Assembly: GCF_030816615.1 (NCBI RefSeq)
Contig: NZ_JAUSYD010000001.1
Coordinates: forward strand, 3,286,001-3,350,000
DNA: 64,000 nucleotides
Origin: Streptomyces sp. B1I3
GTDB lineage: Bacteria; Actinomycetota; Actinomycetes; Streptomycetales; Streptomycetaceae
Direction of reading: 5' to 3'
Part shown: positions 19,905 to 30,044 of the stretch, in pieces
Layout of the letters: every line of letters starts with the position of its first letter
Position numbering within the stretch: the stretch's first letter is position 1
Made by a program: the position numbers and the translations under genes
Notes under the pieces: generated by a model
Told to the model about the DNA's origin: nothing
The model's database searches: none
What the model saw: only the letters and a program-made list of their open reading frames with translations

Positions 19905-20126
19905 CTACTTGTACCGGTAGACGATCCGGCCACGCGTCAGGTCGTACGGAGAGAGCTCCACCACTACCCGGTCATCGGGGAGGATACGGATGTAGTGCAT
20001 CCGCATCTTGCCGCTGATGTGCGCGAGGACCTTGTGACCGTTCTGGAGTTCCACCTTGAACATGGCGTTCGGGAGGGACTCGATCACGGTGCCCTCAATT
20101 TCGATGGCACCTTGCTTCTTGGCCAC
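19905..20126 (-). CDS. infA: translation initiation factor IF-1
   Basis: Predicted 73 residues from a GTG at 20126, reading [16 protein letters not shown]. The OB-fold segments ALPNAMF-like [24 protein letters not shown] and [18 protein letters not shown] are all intact. IF-1 blocks the A site during initiation. A longer in-frame start adds 22 unconserved residues and is rejected. This is the first gene of the alpha operon run. Confidence 0.98.
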   Translation of the reverse strand: MAKKQGAIEIEGTVIESLPNAMFKVELQNGHKVLAHISGKMRMHYIRILPDDRVVVELSPYDLTRGRIVYRYK

Positions 20127-20207
20127 GCTTCGCCCTTCGAATCGGCTACCTTGATCGACTTCGCACCGCCGCATGCGGACACACGGATGCACGAGAGCCG
20201 ACGAGTC

Positions 20208-20213
20208 AGTCTA
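20208..20213 (-). promoter_or_regulatory. candidate -10 box upstream of infA
   Basis: On the minus strand TAGACT (20213-20208) lies about 82 bases before infA and fits the TANNNT -10 pattern. The best TTGACG is too far away (26 bases), so no clear -35 is paired with it. The rest of the map-infA gap shows no gene. Confidence 0.35.
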
Positions 20214-20321
20214 CGTCAGCGGACTCCAAAAGACGAATCCGTCAAGTTTGCCCACTTACCCTGATCCTTAAGCCCTGACGGCGGCCCGGTCTACGGCCCG
20301 CCGCCCCGGCTCGCGCGGGGA

Positions 20322-21158
20322 TCAGCCCAACGGGTCCGGCGCCGGCTCCACGCCGTACGGCGCGAGCCTGGCCCGGCCGCAGTCCGGGGACGTCAGGACC
20401 AGGGGCCCCTGCTCGGTCAGGGCGATCGAGTGTTCCCAGTGCGAGGACCAGCTGCCGTCCGTCGTGAGGACCGTCCACTCGTCGGAGAGGACCTTCGTCT
20501 GCGCCGTGCCCAGCGAGACCATGGGCTCGATGGCCAGGCAGACGCCCGGGACGAGCTTGATGCCCTTGCCCCGCTTGCGCGAGACGTAGTTCAGCAGGTG
20601 CGGGTCCATGTGCATCTCGGTGCCGATGCCGTGGCCGCCGTAGTCCTCGATGATCCCGTACTTGCCCGTCGCCGGACGCGGCTGGCGCCGGATGTAGGAC
20701 TCGATCGCCTTCGAGATGTCGACGAGCCGGTTGTTCACCTTCATCGCGGCGATCCCGGCCCACATGGACTCCTCGGTCACCCGGGAGAGCTCGATGACCT
20801 CCGGGGCGTGACCGGTGCCCACGAAGGCGGTGTAGGCCGCGTCGCCGTGCCAGCCGTCGACGATCGCGCCGGCGTCGATCGAGATGATGTCACCGTCCTT
20901 GAGGACGGTCTTCTCGTCCGGGATGCCGTGCACCACGACGTCGTTGACCGACGTGCAGATCGTCGCGGGGAATCCGCCGTAGCCCAGGAAGTTCGACTTC
21001 GCGCCGTGATCGGCGATCACCTTGCGCGCGACCTCGTCGAGGTCCCTCGTGGTGGCTCCGGGGACGGCCGCCTCGCGCGTGGCGGCGTGAATGGCAGCGA
21101 CCACCAGGCCCGCCTCGCGCATTTTCGCGATCTGCTCGGGGGTCTTGATCTGCACCAT
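20322..21158 (-). CDS. map: type I methionine aminopeptidase
   Basis: Predicted 278 residues. It removes the initiator methionine from nascent proteins. The five metal ligands can be placed: two aspartates in DAGAIVDGWHGDAA, histidine in GGHGIGTEMH, and glutamates in AIEPMV and WEHSIALTE. The start at 21158 (MVQIKTPEQIAKMREAG) has AAAGG nine bases upstream; a longer frame adds 20 unconserved residues. It follows adk after about 118 bases, as in other actinobacterial spc clusters. Confidence 0.97.
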   Translation of the reverse strand: MVQIKTPEQIAKMREAGLVVAAIHAATREAAVPGATTRDLDEVARKVIADHGAKSNFLGYGGFPATICTSVNDVVVHGIPDEKTVLKDGDIISIDAGAIVDGWHGDAAYTAFVGTGHAPEVIELSRVTEESMWAGIAAMKVNNRLVDISKAIESYIRRQPRPATGKYGIIEDYGGHGIGTEMHMDPHLLNYVSRKRGKGIKLVPGVCLAIEPMVSLGTAQTKVLSDEWTVLTTDGSWSSHWEHSIALTEQGPLVLTSPDCGRARLAPYGVEPAPDPLG

Positions 21159-21275
21159 TGCGCGGCGCCTTTCTGCATGCGGAGGGGGACTGCGGCCGTA
21201 CTCCACGATACGGCGCAAACAGTCGGCCGCGGCGCCCGAGGGCGCCGCGGCCGGCTGCGATGTGGTACGGGGGGA

Positions 21276-21936
21276 TCAGCCCTCGTCGGACTTCTTGAGG
21301 GCGCCCATGGCCCGCTCGGTCACGTCCGTGACCTTGCCGAGCGCGGAGATCGTCACGACCAGGCCCTGGGCCCGGTAGTAGTCGATGATCGGTTCGGTCT
21401 GCGTGTGGTAGACCTCGAGACGGGTGCGGACCGTCTCCTCGGTGTCGTCGTCACGCTGGTACAGCTCGCCGCCGCACGAGTCGCAGACGCCTTCGGCCTT
21501 CGGGCGGGTTGTACGTCACGTGGTAGACGTGCGCGCTGTCGTTACGGCAGATGCGGCGGCCGGCGATGCGCTTGACCACCTCGTCCTCGGGGACCTCGAG
21601 GTCCAGGACCGCGTCCAGCTTGAGGCTCTCGCTCCGGAGCATCTCGTCGAGCGCCTCGGCCTGCCCCACGTTGCGGGGGAAGCCGTCCAGCAGGAAGCCG
21701 TTGACGGCGTCCGGCTGGGACATGCGGTCCTTGGCCATCGCGATGGTGACTTCGTCCGGCACCAGCTGTCCCGCGTCCATGTAGGCGCGGGCCTGCTTGC
21801 CAAGGTCGGTGCCCTGGCTGATGTTGGCGCGGAAGAGGTCGCCCGTGGAGATGTGCGGAATCGACAGATTCTGGGCAAGGTACGCAGCCTGCGTTCCCTT
21901 GCCGGCACCGGGCGGCCCGACGAGGACGATTCGCAT
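21276..21936 (-). CDS. adk: adenylate kinase with an apparent one-base frameshift
   Basis: Adenylate kinase converts ATP and AMP to two ADP and is essential. The first ~145 codons are normal: P-loop [24 protein letters not shown] and GRRICRND. At about 21501 one extra C (G on the coding strand) shifts the frame: the open frame ends at 21451 in Arg-rich nonsense. Removing one base restores the zinc-site segment [12 protein letters not shown], then [16 protein letters not shown] and a normal end ALKKSDEG at a TGA (21278-21276). The full span of 661 bases is exactly one more than 220 codons. The ATG overlaps the secY stop (TGATG). The cause is a sequencing error, a real mutation or recoding; the first is the most likely. 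Confidence 0.9.
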
Positions 21937-23255
21937 CAGCGGAGGAACCCTTCGTAATTGCGCTGCTGGAGCTGACTCTCGATCTGCTTCACGGTCTCCA
22001 GACCCACACCCACGATGATCAGGATGCTCGTCCCGCCGAACGGGAAGTTCTGGTTCGCGCCACCGAAGCCCGCCAACGCCATCGTCGGCACAAGAGCGAT
22101 CAGACCCAAGTACAGCGATCCCGGCCAAGTGATCCTGTTGAGCACGTAGCTCAGATACTCGGCAGTAGGTCGACCAGCCCGGATACCCGGGATGAAGCCA
22201 CCATACTTCTTCATGTTGTCGGCGACTTCCTCGGGGTTGAACGAGATCGCCACGTAGAAGAACGCGAAGAACACGATCAACAGGAAGTACGTCGCGATGT
22301 AGTACGGGTGGTCGCCCTTGACGAAGTGGTTCTGGATCCAGGTCGCCCAGCCCGCGGTGGAGTTGGAGAACTGAACGATTAGAGCAGGGATGTAGAGCAG
22401 CGAAGAAGCGAAGATGACGGGAATCACACCCGCCTGGTTCACCTTGAGCGGGATGTACGTGGACGTACCACCGTACGACCGGCGCCCGATCATCCGCTTC
22501 GCGTACTGCACCGGGATGCGGCGCTGGGCCTGCTCGACGAAGACGACGAGACCCACCATCACGAAGCCGATCGCGATCACCGTGAAGAACTCGATCCAGC
22601 CGTCGGCCAGCTTGCCGCCCTCCTTGATGGCCCACAGGGCACCGGGGAAGCTGGCGGCGATCGAGATGAACATCAGGATCGACATTCCGTTGCCGATGCC
22701 GCGGTCGGTGATGAGCTCACCGAGCCACATGACGGCGGCGGTACCCGCGGTCATGGTGAGCACCATGACGACGGTCGTGAAGATCGACTGGTTCGGGACG
22801 ATCTGGTCGGCGACCGGGCAGCCGCTGAACAGGGCGCCGCTGCGGGCGGTTGCCACCAGGCCGGTGCCCTGGAGGATGGCCAGCGCCACGGTCAGATAAC
22901 GCGTGTACTGCGTGATCTTGGCCGTGCCCGACTGCCCCTCCTTCTTGAGGGCTTCCAGTCGGGGGATGACGACGGTCAGCAGTTGAAGAATGATGCTGGC
23001 CGTGATGTACGGCATGATTCCGAGCGCGAAGATCGTGATCTGCAGCAGTGCACCACCGCTGAACATGTTCACCAGGCCGAAGAGGCTGTTGTTGCCCTTA
23101 CTTGCCTGATCAACACAAATCTGGACGTTCTCGTAGCTCACCCCCGGTACGGGAATGTGCGCACCGAGACGGTAGAGCACGATGATGCCGAGCGTGAAGA
23201 GCAGCTTCTTGCGCAGGTCGGGCGTCTTGAACGCCCGGGCGAACGCGGTGAGCAC
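21936..23255 (-). CDS. secY: preprotein translocase subunit SecY
   Basis: Predicted 439 residues with about ten transmembrane helices, starting [20 protein letters not shown]. It forms the channel of the Sec secretion complex in the cytoplasmic membrane. The plug/early segment [23 protein letters not shown], split here as [13 protein letters not shown] and MPYITASI, and the cytoplasmic loop YAKRMIGRR are conserved. It is separated from rplO by 223 bases with a strong hairpin, so it probably has its own promoter, and its stop overlaps the adk start. Confidence 0.98.
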   Translation of the reverse strand: MLTAFARAFKTPDLRKKLLFTLGIIVLYRLGAHIPVPGVSYENVQICVDQASKGNNSLFGLVNMFSGGALLQITIFALGIMPYITASIILQLLTVVIPRLEALKKEGQSGTAKITQYTRYLTVALAILQGTGLVATARSGALFSGCPVADQIVPNQSIFTTVVMVLTMTAGTAAVMWLGELITDRGIGNGMSILMFISIAASFPGALWAIKEGGKLADGWIEFFTVIAIGFVMVGLVVFVEQAQRRIPVQYAKRMIGRRSYGGTSTYIPLKVNQAGVIPVIFASSLLYIPALIVQFSNSTAGWATWIQNHFVKGDHPYYIATYFLLIVFFAFFYVAISFNPEEVADNMKKYGGFIPGIRAGRPTAEYLSYVLNRITWPGSLYLGLIALVPTMALAGFGGANQNFPFGGTSILIIVGVGLETVKQIESQLQQRNYEGFLR

Positions 23256-23410
23256 GGTGCCTCCTGCGACCCCCGCGCAAAAGCGTGAGGTGACGGTCTT
23301 GAGGATCGACGATTAGGTAACAGCCAAAGGAACCCCGGGCGTTTGCCCAGGACGTACCACAGCAAGTGCACGCCACCTTACCGGCGGACATGCCCCCCTA
23401 GGAACGACCA

Positions 23411-23444
23411 ACCGGGGATGCCCCATATGAGAGGCATCCCCGGT
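23411..23444 (-). terminator. hairpin between rplO and secY
   Basis: ACCGGGGATGCC (23411-23422) pairs perfectly over 12 bases with GGCATCCCCGGT (23433-23444), with a ten-base loop. It sits 35 bases after the rplO stop and likely ends or attenuates the spc transcript before secY. Confidence 0.7.
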
Positions 23445-23478
23445 CGGATGTTCAGGCCATCGCCCTGTCCGAGTTGTC

Positions 23479-23934
23479 TCAGACGAGTTCGGTGACGGTG
23501 CCGCCCGCGGCGGCAATCTTCTCCTTGGCGGAGCCGGAGACGGCGTCAACCGAAACCTGCAGCGCCACGGAGATCTCGCCCTGTCCGAGGACCTTGACGA
23601 GGTGGTTGTTACGCACAGCGCCCTTGGCGACCAGGTCGGCCACCGTGACCTCTCCACCCTCGGGGTAGAGCGTCGCGAGCTTGTCCAGGTTCACGACCTG
23701 GTACTCGGTGCGGAACGGGTTCTTGAAGCCCTTGAGCTTCGGGAGACGCATGTGGAGGGGCATCTGCCCACCCTCGAAGCGCTCCGGAACCTGGTAGCGA
23801 GCCTTCGTACCCTTGGTACCACGGCCTGCGGTCTTACCCTTGGACGCCTCACCACGACCCACACGGGTCTTGGCGGTCTTGGCGCCCGGGGCAGGCCGGA
23901 GGTTGTGGGCCTTCAGCGGGCTGTTCTCCGCCAT
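23479..23934 (-). CDS. rplO: 50S ribosomal protein L15
   Basis: Predicted 151 residues from [19 protein letters not shown]. The Gly/Arg/Lys-rich N-terminal arm ([17 protein letters not shown]) and the [18 protein letters not shown] segment are typical of L15. The start at 23934 comes one base after the end of rpmD. The longer in-frame start is not conserved. Confidence 0.98.
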   Translation of the reverse strand: MAENSPLKAHNLRPAPGAKTAKTRVGRGEASKGKTAGRGTKGTKARYQVPERFEGGQMPLHMRLPKLKGFKNPFRTEYQVVNLDKLATLYPEGGEVTVADLVAKGAVRNNHLVKVLGQGEISVALQVSVDAVSGSAKEKIAAAGGTVTELV

Positions 23935-23935
23935 A

Positions 23936-24118
23936 TCAGTCAACCTCCTCAACCGTCACGAGGTGGCGGACGGTGTGAGCCATTCCGCGGAACTCGGGGC
24001 GGTCCTCCTTGACAACCACGTCGTTCAGGCGCTTGAGCCCGAGCGAACGCAGGGTGTCGCGGTGGTTCTGCTTGCTGCCGATGTACGACTTCGTCTGCGT
24101 GATCTTGAGGCGAGCCAT
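23936..24118 (-). CDS. rpmD: 50S ribosomal protein L30
   Basis: Predicted 60 residues, starting [20 protein letters not shown] and containing [17 protein letters not shown]. The ATG overlaps the rpsE stop as TAATG, indicating translational coupling. The long open frame upstream of this start is only the rpsE shadow. Confidence 0.98.
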   Translation of the reverse strand: MARLKITQTKSYIGSKQNHRDTLRSLGLKRLNDVVVKEDRPEFRGMAHTVRHLVTVEEVD

Positions 24119-24723
24119 TACGCACCCGCTCCCGCACGCGCACGGAGCAGAGCCGCGGGGGCGACGTCCTCGAGGGGCAGACCGCGGCGGGCCGCGATCT
24201 CCTCGGGACGCTGCAGGCCCTGGAGGGCCGCCACGGTCGCGTGCACGATGTTGATCGGGTTCGAAGAACCGAGCGACTTCGACAGGATGTCGTGAACGCC
24301 GGCGCACTCCAGAACGGCGCGCACCGGGCCACCCGCGATCACACCGGTACCGGGGGAAGCAGGCTTGAGCAGAACGACGCCCGCAGCCTTCTCGCCCTGG
24401 ATCGGGTGAGGAATGGTGCCCTGGATACGCGGAACCTTGAAGAAGCTCTTCTTGGCCTCTTCGACGCCCTTGGCGATGGCCGCGGGAACTTCCTTGGCCT
24501 TGCCGTATCCGACACCGACGGTGCCGTCACCATCGCCCACCACGACCAGCGCGGTGAAGCTGAAGCGACGACCACCCTTCACAACCTTGGCGACGCGGTT
24601 GATCGCGACGACGCGCTCGACGTACGCGGTCTTCTCGGCGGCGCTGGCGCCACCGTCACGGCCCTTCCGGTCCCGCCGCTCGCCGCCACCGGCACCGCTT
24701 CCGCGGCGCTGGGGTCCAGCCAT
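24118..24723 (-). CDS. rpsE: 30S ribosomal protein S5
   Basis: Predicted 201 residues. The N-terminal ~35 residues are Gly/Arg/Asp-rich as in other actinobacteria. The dsRNA-binding-like fold follows with [18 protein letters not shown] and [16 protein letters not shown], then the C-terminal domain with [14 protein letters not shown]5 residues here affect decoding accuracy and spectinomycin response. The stop overlaps rpmD. Confidence 0.98.
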   Translation of the reverse strand: MAGPQRRGSGAGGGERRDRKGRDGGASAAEKTAYVERVVAINRVAKVVKGGRRFSFTALVVVGDGDGTVGVGYGKAKEVPAAIAKGVEEAKKSFFKVPRIQGTIPHPIQGEKAAGVVLLKPASPGTGVIAGGPVRAVLECAGVHDILSKSLGSSNPINIVHATVAALQGLQRPEEIAARRGLPLEDVAPAALLRARAGAGA

Positions 24724-24770
24724 TGGATTTACCTCTCTCTGTTACGTCCGCTGTGCGTAGGAACCGGGGC

Positions 24771-25154
24771 TTAGAACTTCAGCCCGGCTTCACGGGCGGC
24801 GTCAGCCAGAGCGGCAATCCGCCCGGCGTACTGGTTGCCACCGCGGTCAAAGACGACGGCCTCGACGCCTGCGGCCTTGGCACGCTCGGCGACAAGTGCG
24901 CCGACCTGCTTGGCCAGAGTGCTCTTGTCACCCTCGCCGCCGCGGATGGAAGCGTCCAGGGTCGACGCCGACGCGAGCGTGTGGCCCGCGATGTCGTCGA
25001 TGACCTGAGCCACCATGTGGCGGTTGGAACGCGTCACGACCAGGCGCGGACGCTCCGGCGAACCGGAGATGTGCTTCCGGACGCGGATGTGGCGGCGCTT
25101 GAGGGCGGCACGCTTGTAGGCGTCGCCCTTGGCGATCTTTACACCGTATGCCAT
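24771..25154 (-). CDS. rplR: 50S ribosomal protein L18
   Basis: Predicted 127 residues starting [20 protein letters not shown]. It contains [20 protein letters not shown] and [21 protein letters not shown]18 binds 5S rRNA together with L5. It begins three bases after the rplF stop and is followed by rpsE. Confidence 0.98.
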   Translation of the reverse strand: MAYGVKIAKGDAYKRAALKRRHIRVRKHISGSPERPRLVVTRSNRHMVAQVIDDIAGHTLASASTLDASIRGGEGDKSTLAKQVGALVAERAKAAGVEAVVFDRGGNQYAGRIAALADAAREAGLKF

Positions 25155-25157
25155 GGC

Positions 25158-25697
25158 TTACTTACCCGCCTTTCCGACCTTGCGGCGGATAACCTCGCCG
25201 GCGTACTTGACGCCCTTGGCCTTGTACGGGTCAGGCTTCCGCAGCTTACGGATCTTCGCCGAGACCTCGCCGACCTTCTGCTTGTCGATGCCCTCGACGC
25301 TGAACTTCGTGGGCGACTCGACCTTGAAGGTGATGCCTTCGGGGGCCTCGATGAGGATCGGGTGGCTGTAGCCCAGGGCGAACTCCAGGTTGGAGCCCTT
25401 CGCCTGGACGCGGTAACCGACACCGCTGATCTCGAGCGCCTTGCTGTATCCCGCGGTCACGCCGGTGATCATGTTCGCCACCAGCGTGCGGGACAGGCCG
25501 TGGAGGGCCTTGTTCTGACGCTCGTCGTTCGGGCGGACGACGTTGAGCACGCCGTCCTCACCCTTGGTGACCTCGATCGGCGCTGCGACGGTGTGCGAGA
25601 GGGAACCCTTGGGGCCCTTCACCGCGACCGTGCGGCCATCGATGGTGACGTCCACACCGGCGGGAACCTGGATGGGGAGCTTGCCGATTCGCGACAT
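25158..25697 (-). CDS. rplF: 50S ribosomal protein L6
   Basis: Predicted 179 residues starting [20 protein letters not shown]. Both L6 half-domains are present, with the C-terminal signature [18 protein letters not shown] containing KGVKYAGE. L6 lies near the factor-binding site of the 50S subunit. It follows rpsH by 21 bases. Confidence 0.98.
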   Translation of the reverse strand: MSRIGKLPIQVPAGVDVTIDGRTVAVKGPKGSLSHTVAAPIEVTKGEDGVLNVVRPNDERQNKALHGLSRTLVANMITGVTAGYSKALEISGVGYRVQAKGSNLEFALGYSHPILIEAPEGITFKVESPTKFSVEGIDKQKVGEVSAKIRKLRKPDPYKAKGVKYAGEVIRRKVGKAGK

Positions 25698-25718
25698 GAG
25701 CTATTCCTCCGTTCCCGA

Positions 25719-26117
25719 CTACCAGACGTAGGCGAGGACTTCCCCACCTACGCCCTTCTTGCTGGCCTGCTGGCCGGTCAGGAGACCGTGGGACGTGGAG
25801 ATGATCGCCACGCCCAGGCCGCCGAGAACCTTCGGCAGGTTGGTGGACTTTGCGTACACACGCAGACCCGGCTTCGAAATGCGCTTGATGCCGGCGATCG
25901 AACGCTCGCGGTTGGGCCCGAACTTCAGCTCGAGAACGAGGCTCTTGCCGACCTCGGCGTCCTCGACCTTCCAGCCGGTGATGAAGCCCTCCTGCTGGAG
26001 GATCTCCGCGATGTGCGACTTGATCTTGCTGTGCGGCATTGCGACATCGTCGTGATACGCCGAGTTCGCGTTACGCAGACGCGTGAGCATGTCTGCGATG
26101 GGATCAGTCATGGTCAT
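25719..26117 (-). CDS. rpsH: 30S ribosomal protein S8
   Basis: Predicted 132 residues from [20 protein letters not shown]; the usual S8 length. The C-terminal signature [20 protein letters not shown] is present. In E. coli S8 represses the spc operon by binding its own mRNA at rplE; I did not find an S8-like site here. The longer open frame adds 44 unconserved residues. A 224-base gap to rpsN holds no gene. Confidence 0.98.
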   Translation of the reverse strand: MTMTDPIADMLTRLRNANSAYHDDVAMPHSKIKSHIAEILQQEGFITGWKVEDAEVGKSLVLELKFGPNRERSIAGIKRISKPGLRVYAKSTNLPKVLGGLGVAIISTSHGLLTGQQASKKGVGGEVLAYVW

Positions 26118-26341
26118 GAGTTGGCCTTCGGCCTCTCTCGCCGGGGTTTCCTGTATGTGCCATCCCTCTCCCCACTCAGTGGCGGGACGGGTGCGGCGCG
26201 GGGACCTACGGCGTAGTAAGTCGGTCTTGGGCGGCAGGCGCCCAACCATGCAAGCCTACGGCATACACGGCTGGGCTCCTGCCGACCAGATGCTTACCGA
26301 GAGTCTCCGGGTATTCCCAACGCCCAAAGGGCGAAGGAGAA

Positions 26342-26527
26342 TTACCAGGAGCTCTTGGTCACGCCCGGCAGCTCGCCACGGTGAGCCATCTCACGAAGGC
26401 ACACGCGGCACAGGCCGAACTTGCGGTAGACGGAGTGGGGCCGGCCGCAGCGCTGGCAGCGGGTGTACCCGCGCACGCCGAACTTCGGCTTACGGGCGGC
26501 CTTAGCGATCAGAGCCTTCTTCGCCAC
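26342..26527 (-). CDS. rpsN: 30S ribosomal protein S14, type Z
   Basis: Predicted 61 residues. The zinc finger is complete: Cys24, Cys27, Cys40 and Cys43 (CxxC-X12-CxxC), so this is the short zinc-containing form (often named rpsZ). A zinc-free longer S14 under Zur control usually exists elsewhere in Streptomyces. It begins two bases after the rplE stop. Confidence 0.98.
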   Translation of the reverse strand: MAKKALIAKAARKPKFGVRGYTRCQRCGRPHSVYRKFGLCRVCLREMAHRGELPGVTKSSW

Positions 26528-26529
26528 GG

Positions 26530-27087
26530 TCAGTTCTCCTTGAACGGGAAGCCGAGGTGACGAAGCAGGGCACGACCCTCGTCGTCGTTGGTCGCCGTGG
26601 TGACCACGGTGATGTCCATGCCCCGGACCCGGTCGATCTTGTCCTGGTCGATCTCGTGGAACATGACCTGCTCCGTGAGACCGAAGGTGTAGTTGCCACG
26701 GCCGTCGAACTGCTTCGGCGACAGGCCACGGAAGTCACGGATACGCGGAAGCGCGAGCGACAGCGTACGGTCCAGGAACTCCCACATGCGGTCACCACGG
26801 AGGGTGACGTGGCAGCCGATCGGCTGCCCCTCGCGCAGCTTGAACTGCGCGATCGACTTGCGGGCCTTGGTTACGGCCGGCTTCTGGCCGGTGATCGTGG
26901 TGAGGTCCCTGACGGCACCGTCGATCAGCTTGGAGTCGCGGGCGGCGTCGCCCACACCCATGTTGACCACGATCTTGACCAGACCGGGAACCTGCATGAC
27001 GTTCTCGTACGAGAACTCCTCACGCAGCTTGCCGGCGATTTCCTCGCGGTAGCGCGTCTTGAGACGCGGCGCAGTGGTGGTCGTCAT
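26530..27087 (-). CDS. rplE: 50S ribosomal protein L5
   Basis: Predicted 185 residues, starting [20 protein letters not shown]. The segments [29 protein letters not shown] and [11 protein letters not shown] are typical. L5 binds 5S rRNA and touches the P-site tRNA. Its ATG overlaps the rplX stop as TGATG. Confidence 0.98.
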   Translation of the reverse strand: MTTTTAPRLKTRYREEIAGKLREEFSYENVMQVPGLVKIVVNMGVGDAARDSKLIDGAVRDLTTITGQKPAVTKARKSIAQFKLREGQPIGCHVTLRGDRMWEFLDRTLSLALPRIRDFRGLSPKQFDGRGNYTFGLTEQVMFHEIDQDKIDRVRGMDITVVTTATNDDEGRALLRHLGFPFKEN

Positions 27088-27410
27088 CAGATGTCCTCAC
27101 CGGTCCGCTTGGCAACGCGGATCTTCTTGCCCTCGTCGTCGAAGCGGTAGCCGACGCGGGTGACGACCTTGTTGCCGTCCTTCTCCACGACCAGCTGAAC
27201 GTTGCTGACGTGAATCGGGGCCTCGGTGGTGACGATGCCACCCGTCTGCGAGCCGCGAGCCGTCTGACCGGCCTTGGTGTGCTTCTTGACCCGGTTGACA
27301 CCCTCGACGAGGACACGGTCCTGGGCGGGGAAGGCAACGATGACCTTGCCCTGCTTGCCCTTGTCCTTACCGGTGATGACCTGAACCAGGTCGCCCTTCT
27401 TGATCTTCAT
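27087..27410 (-). CDS. rplX: 50S ribosomal protein L24
   Basis: Predicted 107 residues starting [20 protein letters not shown], the KOW motif of L24. It initiates 50S assembly. The start follows the rplN stop by two bases and the stop overlaps rplE, so the genes are tightly coupled. Confidence 0.98.
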   Translation of the reverse strand: MKIKKGDLVQVITGKDKGKQGKVIVAFPAQDRVLVEGVNRVKKHTKAGQTARGSQTGGIVTTEAPIHVSNVQLVVEKDGNKVVTRVGYRFDDEGKKIRVAKRTGEDI

Positions 27411-27412
27411 GC

Positions 27413-27781
27413 TTACAGCACCTCCGGCGCGAGCGAGATGATCTTCATGAACTTCTTCTCGCGCAGCTCTCGGCCCACGGGGCCGAAGATACGGGTGCCG
27501 CGGGGGTCGCCGTCGTTCTTGAGAATGACAGCGGCGTTCTCGTCGAAGCGGATGTACGAGCCATCCTGACGACGACGCTCCTTGACGGTGCGAACGATGA
27601 CGGCCTTGACGACGTCACCCTTCTTCACGTTGCCACCGGGGATCGCGTCCTTGACGGTGGCGACGATGACGTCACCGATGCCCGCGTAGCGGCGACCCGA
27701 GCCACCGAGAACACGGATGGTGAGAATTTCCTTCGCACCCGTGTTGTCGGCGACGCGCAGTCGCGACTCCTGCTGGATCAC
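27413..27781 (-). CDS. rplN: 50S ribosomal protein L14
   Basis: Predicted 122 residues starting [20 protein letters not shown], with [20 protein letters not shown] and [18 protein letters not shown]14 helps form an inter-subunit bridge. It is the first spc-type gene after rpsQ. The 100-base gap before it contains two hairpins. Confidence 0.98.
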   Translation of the reverse strand: MIQQESRLRVADNTGAKEILTIRVLGGSGRRYAGIGDVIVATVKDAIPGGNVKKGDVVKAVIVRTVKERRRQDGSYIRFDENAAVILKNDGDPRGTRIFGPVGRELREKKFMKIISLAPEVL

Positions 27782-27810
27782 GTCTATCTCCTGATCGTCT
27801 GCCGGTTCCC

Positions 27811-27879
27811 GGCAGGGGCTTCGGTGAGGAAGCCCCTGCCGAGCCTGGCGGAACTGTCCTGAGGGGAGACCCCCTCAGG
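27811..27879 (-). terminator. two consecutive hairpins between rpsQ and rplN
   Basis: GGCAGGGGCTTC (27811-27822) pairs with GAAGCCCCTGCC (27829-27840), a perfect 12-base stem. CCTGAGGGG (27858-27866) pairs with CCCCTCAGG (27871-27879). Both lie in the only sizeable gap of the S10-spc run on the minus strand, precisely at the E. coli S10/spc operon boundary. They are likely terminators or attenuators. Confidence 0.7.
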
Positions 27880-27881
27880 GA

Positions 27882-28166
27882 TTACTTGGCCTTCTCGAGG
27901 ATTTCGACGATGCGCCAGCGCTTGGTGGCGGACAGCGGACGCGTCTCCATGATGATGACGCGGTCGCCGACGCCTGCAGCGTTCTGCTCGTCGTGGGCCT
28001 TGAGCTTGTTCGTACGGCGGATGACCTTGCCGTACAGCGCGTGCTTGACGCGGTCCTCGACAGCGACGACGACGGTCTTGTCCATCTTGTCGCTGACGAC
28101 CAGACCCTCACGGGTCTTGCGGAAACCGCGGTCGGTGTTCGTCTCAGTCACAGTCTTCTCGCTCAT
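27882..28166 (-). CDS. rpsQ: 30S ribosomal protein S17
   Basis: Predicted 94 residues. The OB-fold core includes [20 protein letters not shown] and [20 protein letters not shown]17 is a primary 16S rRNA binder. The ATG overlaps the rpmC stop (TGATG). Its stop is three bases from the second hairpin of the S10/spc boundary. Confidence 0.98.
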   Translation of the reverse strand: MSEKTVTETNTDRGFRKTREGLVVSDKMDKTVVVAVEDRVKHALYGKVIRRTNKLKAHDEQNAAGVGDRVIIMETRPLSATKRWRIVEILEKAK

Positions 28167-28390
28167 CAGGCGCTCTCCACCGTCTCGATGCCCAGCTCGC
28201 GCTCACGCATCAGGGTGTAGATCCGGGCGATGTCCTTACGGACGGACTTGAGCCGACCGTGGTTCTCGAGCTGTCCCGTCGCCGCCTGGAAGCGGAGGTT
28301 GAACAGCTCTTCCTTGGCCTCGCGGAGCTTGTCGAGAAGCTCCTCGCCGCCCAGCTCGCGCAGCTCGGACGCCTTGGTACCGGCCGACAT
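28166..28390 (-). CDS. rpmC: 50S ribosomal protein L29
   Basis: Predicted 74 residues, [20 protein letters not shown] onward, an alpha-helical hairpin with [20 protein letters not shown]29 lies at the peptide exit and contacts chaperones and SRP. The ATG at 28390 overlaps the rplP stop, so I prefer it to the GTG one codon upstream. Confidence 0.97.
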   Translation of the reverse strand: MSAGTKASELRELGGEELLDKLREAKEELFNLRFQAATGQLENHGRLKSVRKDIARIYTLMRERELGIETVESA

Positions 28391-28809
28391 CACGACTCAC
28401 CTGCCTCGCGCCGAACGATCCGGCACTTCATCGGAAGCTTGTGAGCAGCGCGGGTGAGCGCCTCACGAGCAATCTTCTCGTTCGGGTAGGACAGCTCGAA
28501 CATCACCCGTCCGGGCTTGACGTTCGCGATCCACCACTCGGGAGAACCCTTACCGGAACCCATGCGGGTCTCGGCAGGCTTCTTCGTCAGCGGGCGGTCC
28601 GGGTAGATGTTGATCCAGACCTTGCCGCCACGCTTGATGTGGCGGGTCATCGCGATACGAGCTGCCTCGATCTGGCGGTTCGTCACGTACGCCGGGGTCA
28701 GCGCCTGGATGCCGTACTCGCCGAACGCAACCTGCGTGCCACCCTTGGACATACCGCTGCGCTTCGGGTGGTGCTGCTTGCGGTGCTTGACCCTACGGGG
28801 GATCAGCAT
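28390..28809 (-). CDS. rplP: 50S ribosomal protein L16
   Basis: Predicted 139 residues starting [20 protein letters not shown]. The segments [20 protein letters not shown] and RREAGES-type end are typical. L16 helps shape the A-site side of the 50S subunit. It follows rpsC by five bases. Confidence 0.98.
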   Translation of the reverse strand: MLIPRRVKHRKQHHPKRSGMSKGGTQVAFGEYGIQALTPAYVTNRQIEAARIAMTRHIKRGGKVWINIYPDRPLTKKPAETRMGSGKGSPEWWIANVKPGRVMFELSYPNEKIAREALTRAAHKLPMKCRIVRREAGES

Positions 28810-28814
28810 TTCGG

Positions 28815-29654
28815 TCAGGCCTCCGTTCCGGTGCTCTCAGCCGGAGCAGCGGCGACGGGAGCGTCGGCCTTGGGGGCCTCTGCTGCCGGCGCGGACTGCT
28901 GCGGCTTACGGCCGCGACCGCCACGCTCGCCACCACTACGGCCACCGCGGCCGGCCGGGCGGTCAGCGCCGCCACGAGCCGGACGGTTGCCGGCGCGAGC
29001 CGCTGCGTTCTCGGCGCGGACCTCGGCGATGTTCTTGACGTCGCCCTTGTAGATCCAGACCTTCACGCCGATGCGGCCGAAGGTCGTCTTGGCCTCGAAG
29101 AAGCCGTAGTCGACGTTCGCACGGAGCGTGTGCAGGGGCACGCGGCCCTCGCGGTAGAACTCCGAGCGGGACATCTCGGCGCCGCCGAGGCGGCCACCGC
29201 ACTGGATCTTGATGCCCTTGGCGCCGGCCTTCATCGTGCTCTGCATGCTCTTACGCATGGCACGACGGAAGGAGACGCGGGAGGAGAGCTGCTCGGCGAC
29301 GGCCTGGGCCACCAGCTGAGCGTCCACCTCGGGGTTCTTGACCTCGAGGATGTTCAGCTGGACCTGCTTGCCGGTCAGCTTCTCCAGCTCGCCACGGATG
29401 CGGTCGGCCTCGGCGCCACGGCGACCGATGACGATGCCCGGGCGGGCGGTGTGGATGTCCACGCGGACGCGGTCACGGGTGCGCTCGATCTCCACCTTGG
29501 AGATGCCGGCCCGCTCCATGCCCTTCGTCATCATGCGACGAATGGCAACGTCTTCCTTGACGTAGTCCTTGTACAGCTTGTCGGCGTACCAACGGGACTT
29601 GAAGTCCGTGGTAATGCCGAGCCGGAACCCATGCGGGTTAACCTTCTGGCCCAT
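28815..29654 (-). CDS. rpsC: 30S ribosomal protein S3
   Basis: Predicted 279 residues. The KH domain ([20 protein letters not shown]) and the C-terminal S3 domain ([20 protein letters not shown]) are intact. The last ~70 residues form the actinobacterial Arg/Gly then Ala/Pro-rich tail, which is longer than in E. coli. S3 lines the mRNA entry channel. The start is adjacent to the rplV stop. Confidence 0.98.
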   Translation of the reverse strand: MGQKVNPHGFRLGITTDFKSRWYADKLYKDYVKEDVAIRRMMTKGMERAGISKVEIERTRDRVRVDIHTARPGIVIGRRGAEADRIRGELEKLTGKQVQLNILEVKNPEVDAQLVAQAVAEQLSSRVSFRRAMRKSMQSTMKAGAKGIKIQCGGRLGGAEMSRSEFYREGRVPLHTLRANVDYGFFEAKTTFGRIGVKVWIYKGDVKNIAEVRAENAAARAGNRPARGGADRPAGRGGRSGGERGGRGRKPQQSAPAAEAPKADAPVAAAPAESTGTEA

Positions 29655-30001
29655 TACCGGGTTCCTTCCTTGCTGCTGACGACCACGGTGATGTGGCTGG
29701 TCCGCTTACGGATCCGGTAGGCACGGCCCTGAGCACGCGGTCGGAACCGCTTCAGGGTCGGGCCCTCGTCCACGTACGCCTCGCTGATGACCAGCGAAGT
29801 GGCGTCGGTGTGGTCGTAGTTGTGTGCAGCGTTGGCGATGGCGCTGTCAAGCACCTTGCCAACCGGCACGCTCGCGGCCTGCGGGGCGAAACGCAGGACC
29901 GCCTGAGCCTCCGTGGCGTCCATGCCACGGATGAGGTCCACCACGCGGCGGGCCTTCATGGGCGTGACGCGGATGTACCGCGCCTGGGCCCTGGCTTCCA
30001 T
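29654..30001 (-). CDS. rplV: 50S ribosomal protein L22
   Basis: Predicted 115 residues from [20 protein letters not shown]. The beta-hairpin that reaches into the peptide tunnel is in [20 protein letters not shown] pick 30001 because GAAGGGA lies six bases upstream; an ATG at 30025 with GGTGG upstream would add eight residues. It lies between rpsS and rpsC. Confidence 0.95.
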   Translation of the reverse strand: MEARAQARYIRVTPMKARRVVDLIRGMDATEAQAVLRFAPQAASVPVGKVLDSAIANAAHNYDHTDATSLVISEAYVDEGPTLKRFRPRAQGRAYRIRKRTSHITVVVSSKEGTR

Positions 30002-30044
30002 GGTTGTCCCTTCGGTGTAAGTCATAGTCGTTTCCACCCCGCGG

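Noticed and set aside
21451..22635. 394-codon open frame joining part of secY (wrong frame) to adk
   Set aside because: The first half is an out-of-frame Arg-rich reading of secY. Only the part after the ATG at 21936 is adk, and its end is spoiled by the frameshift.
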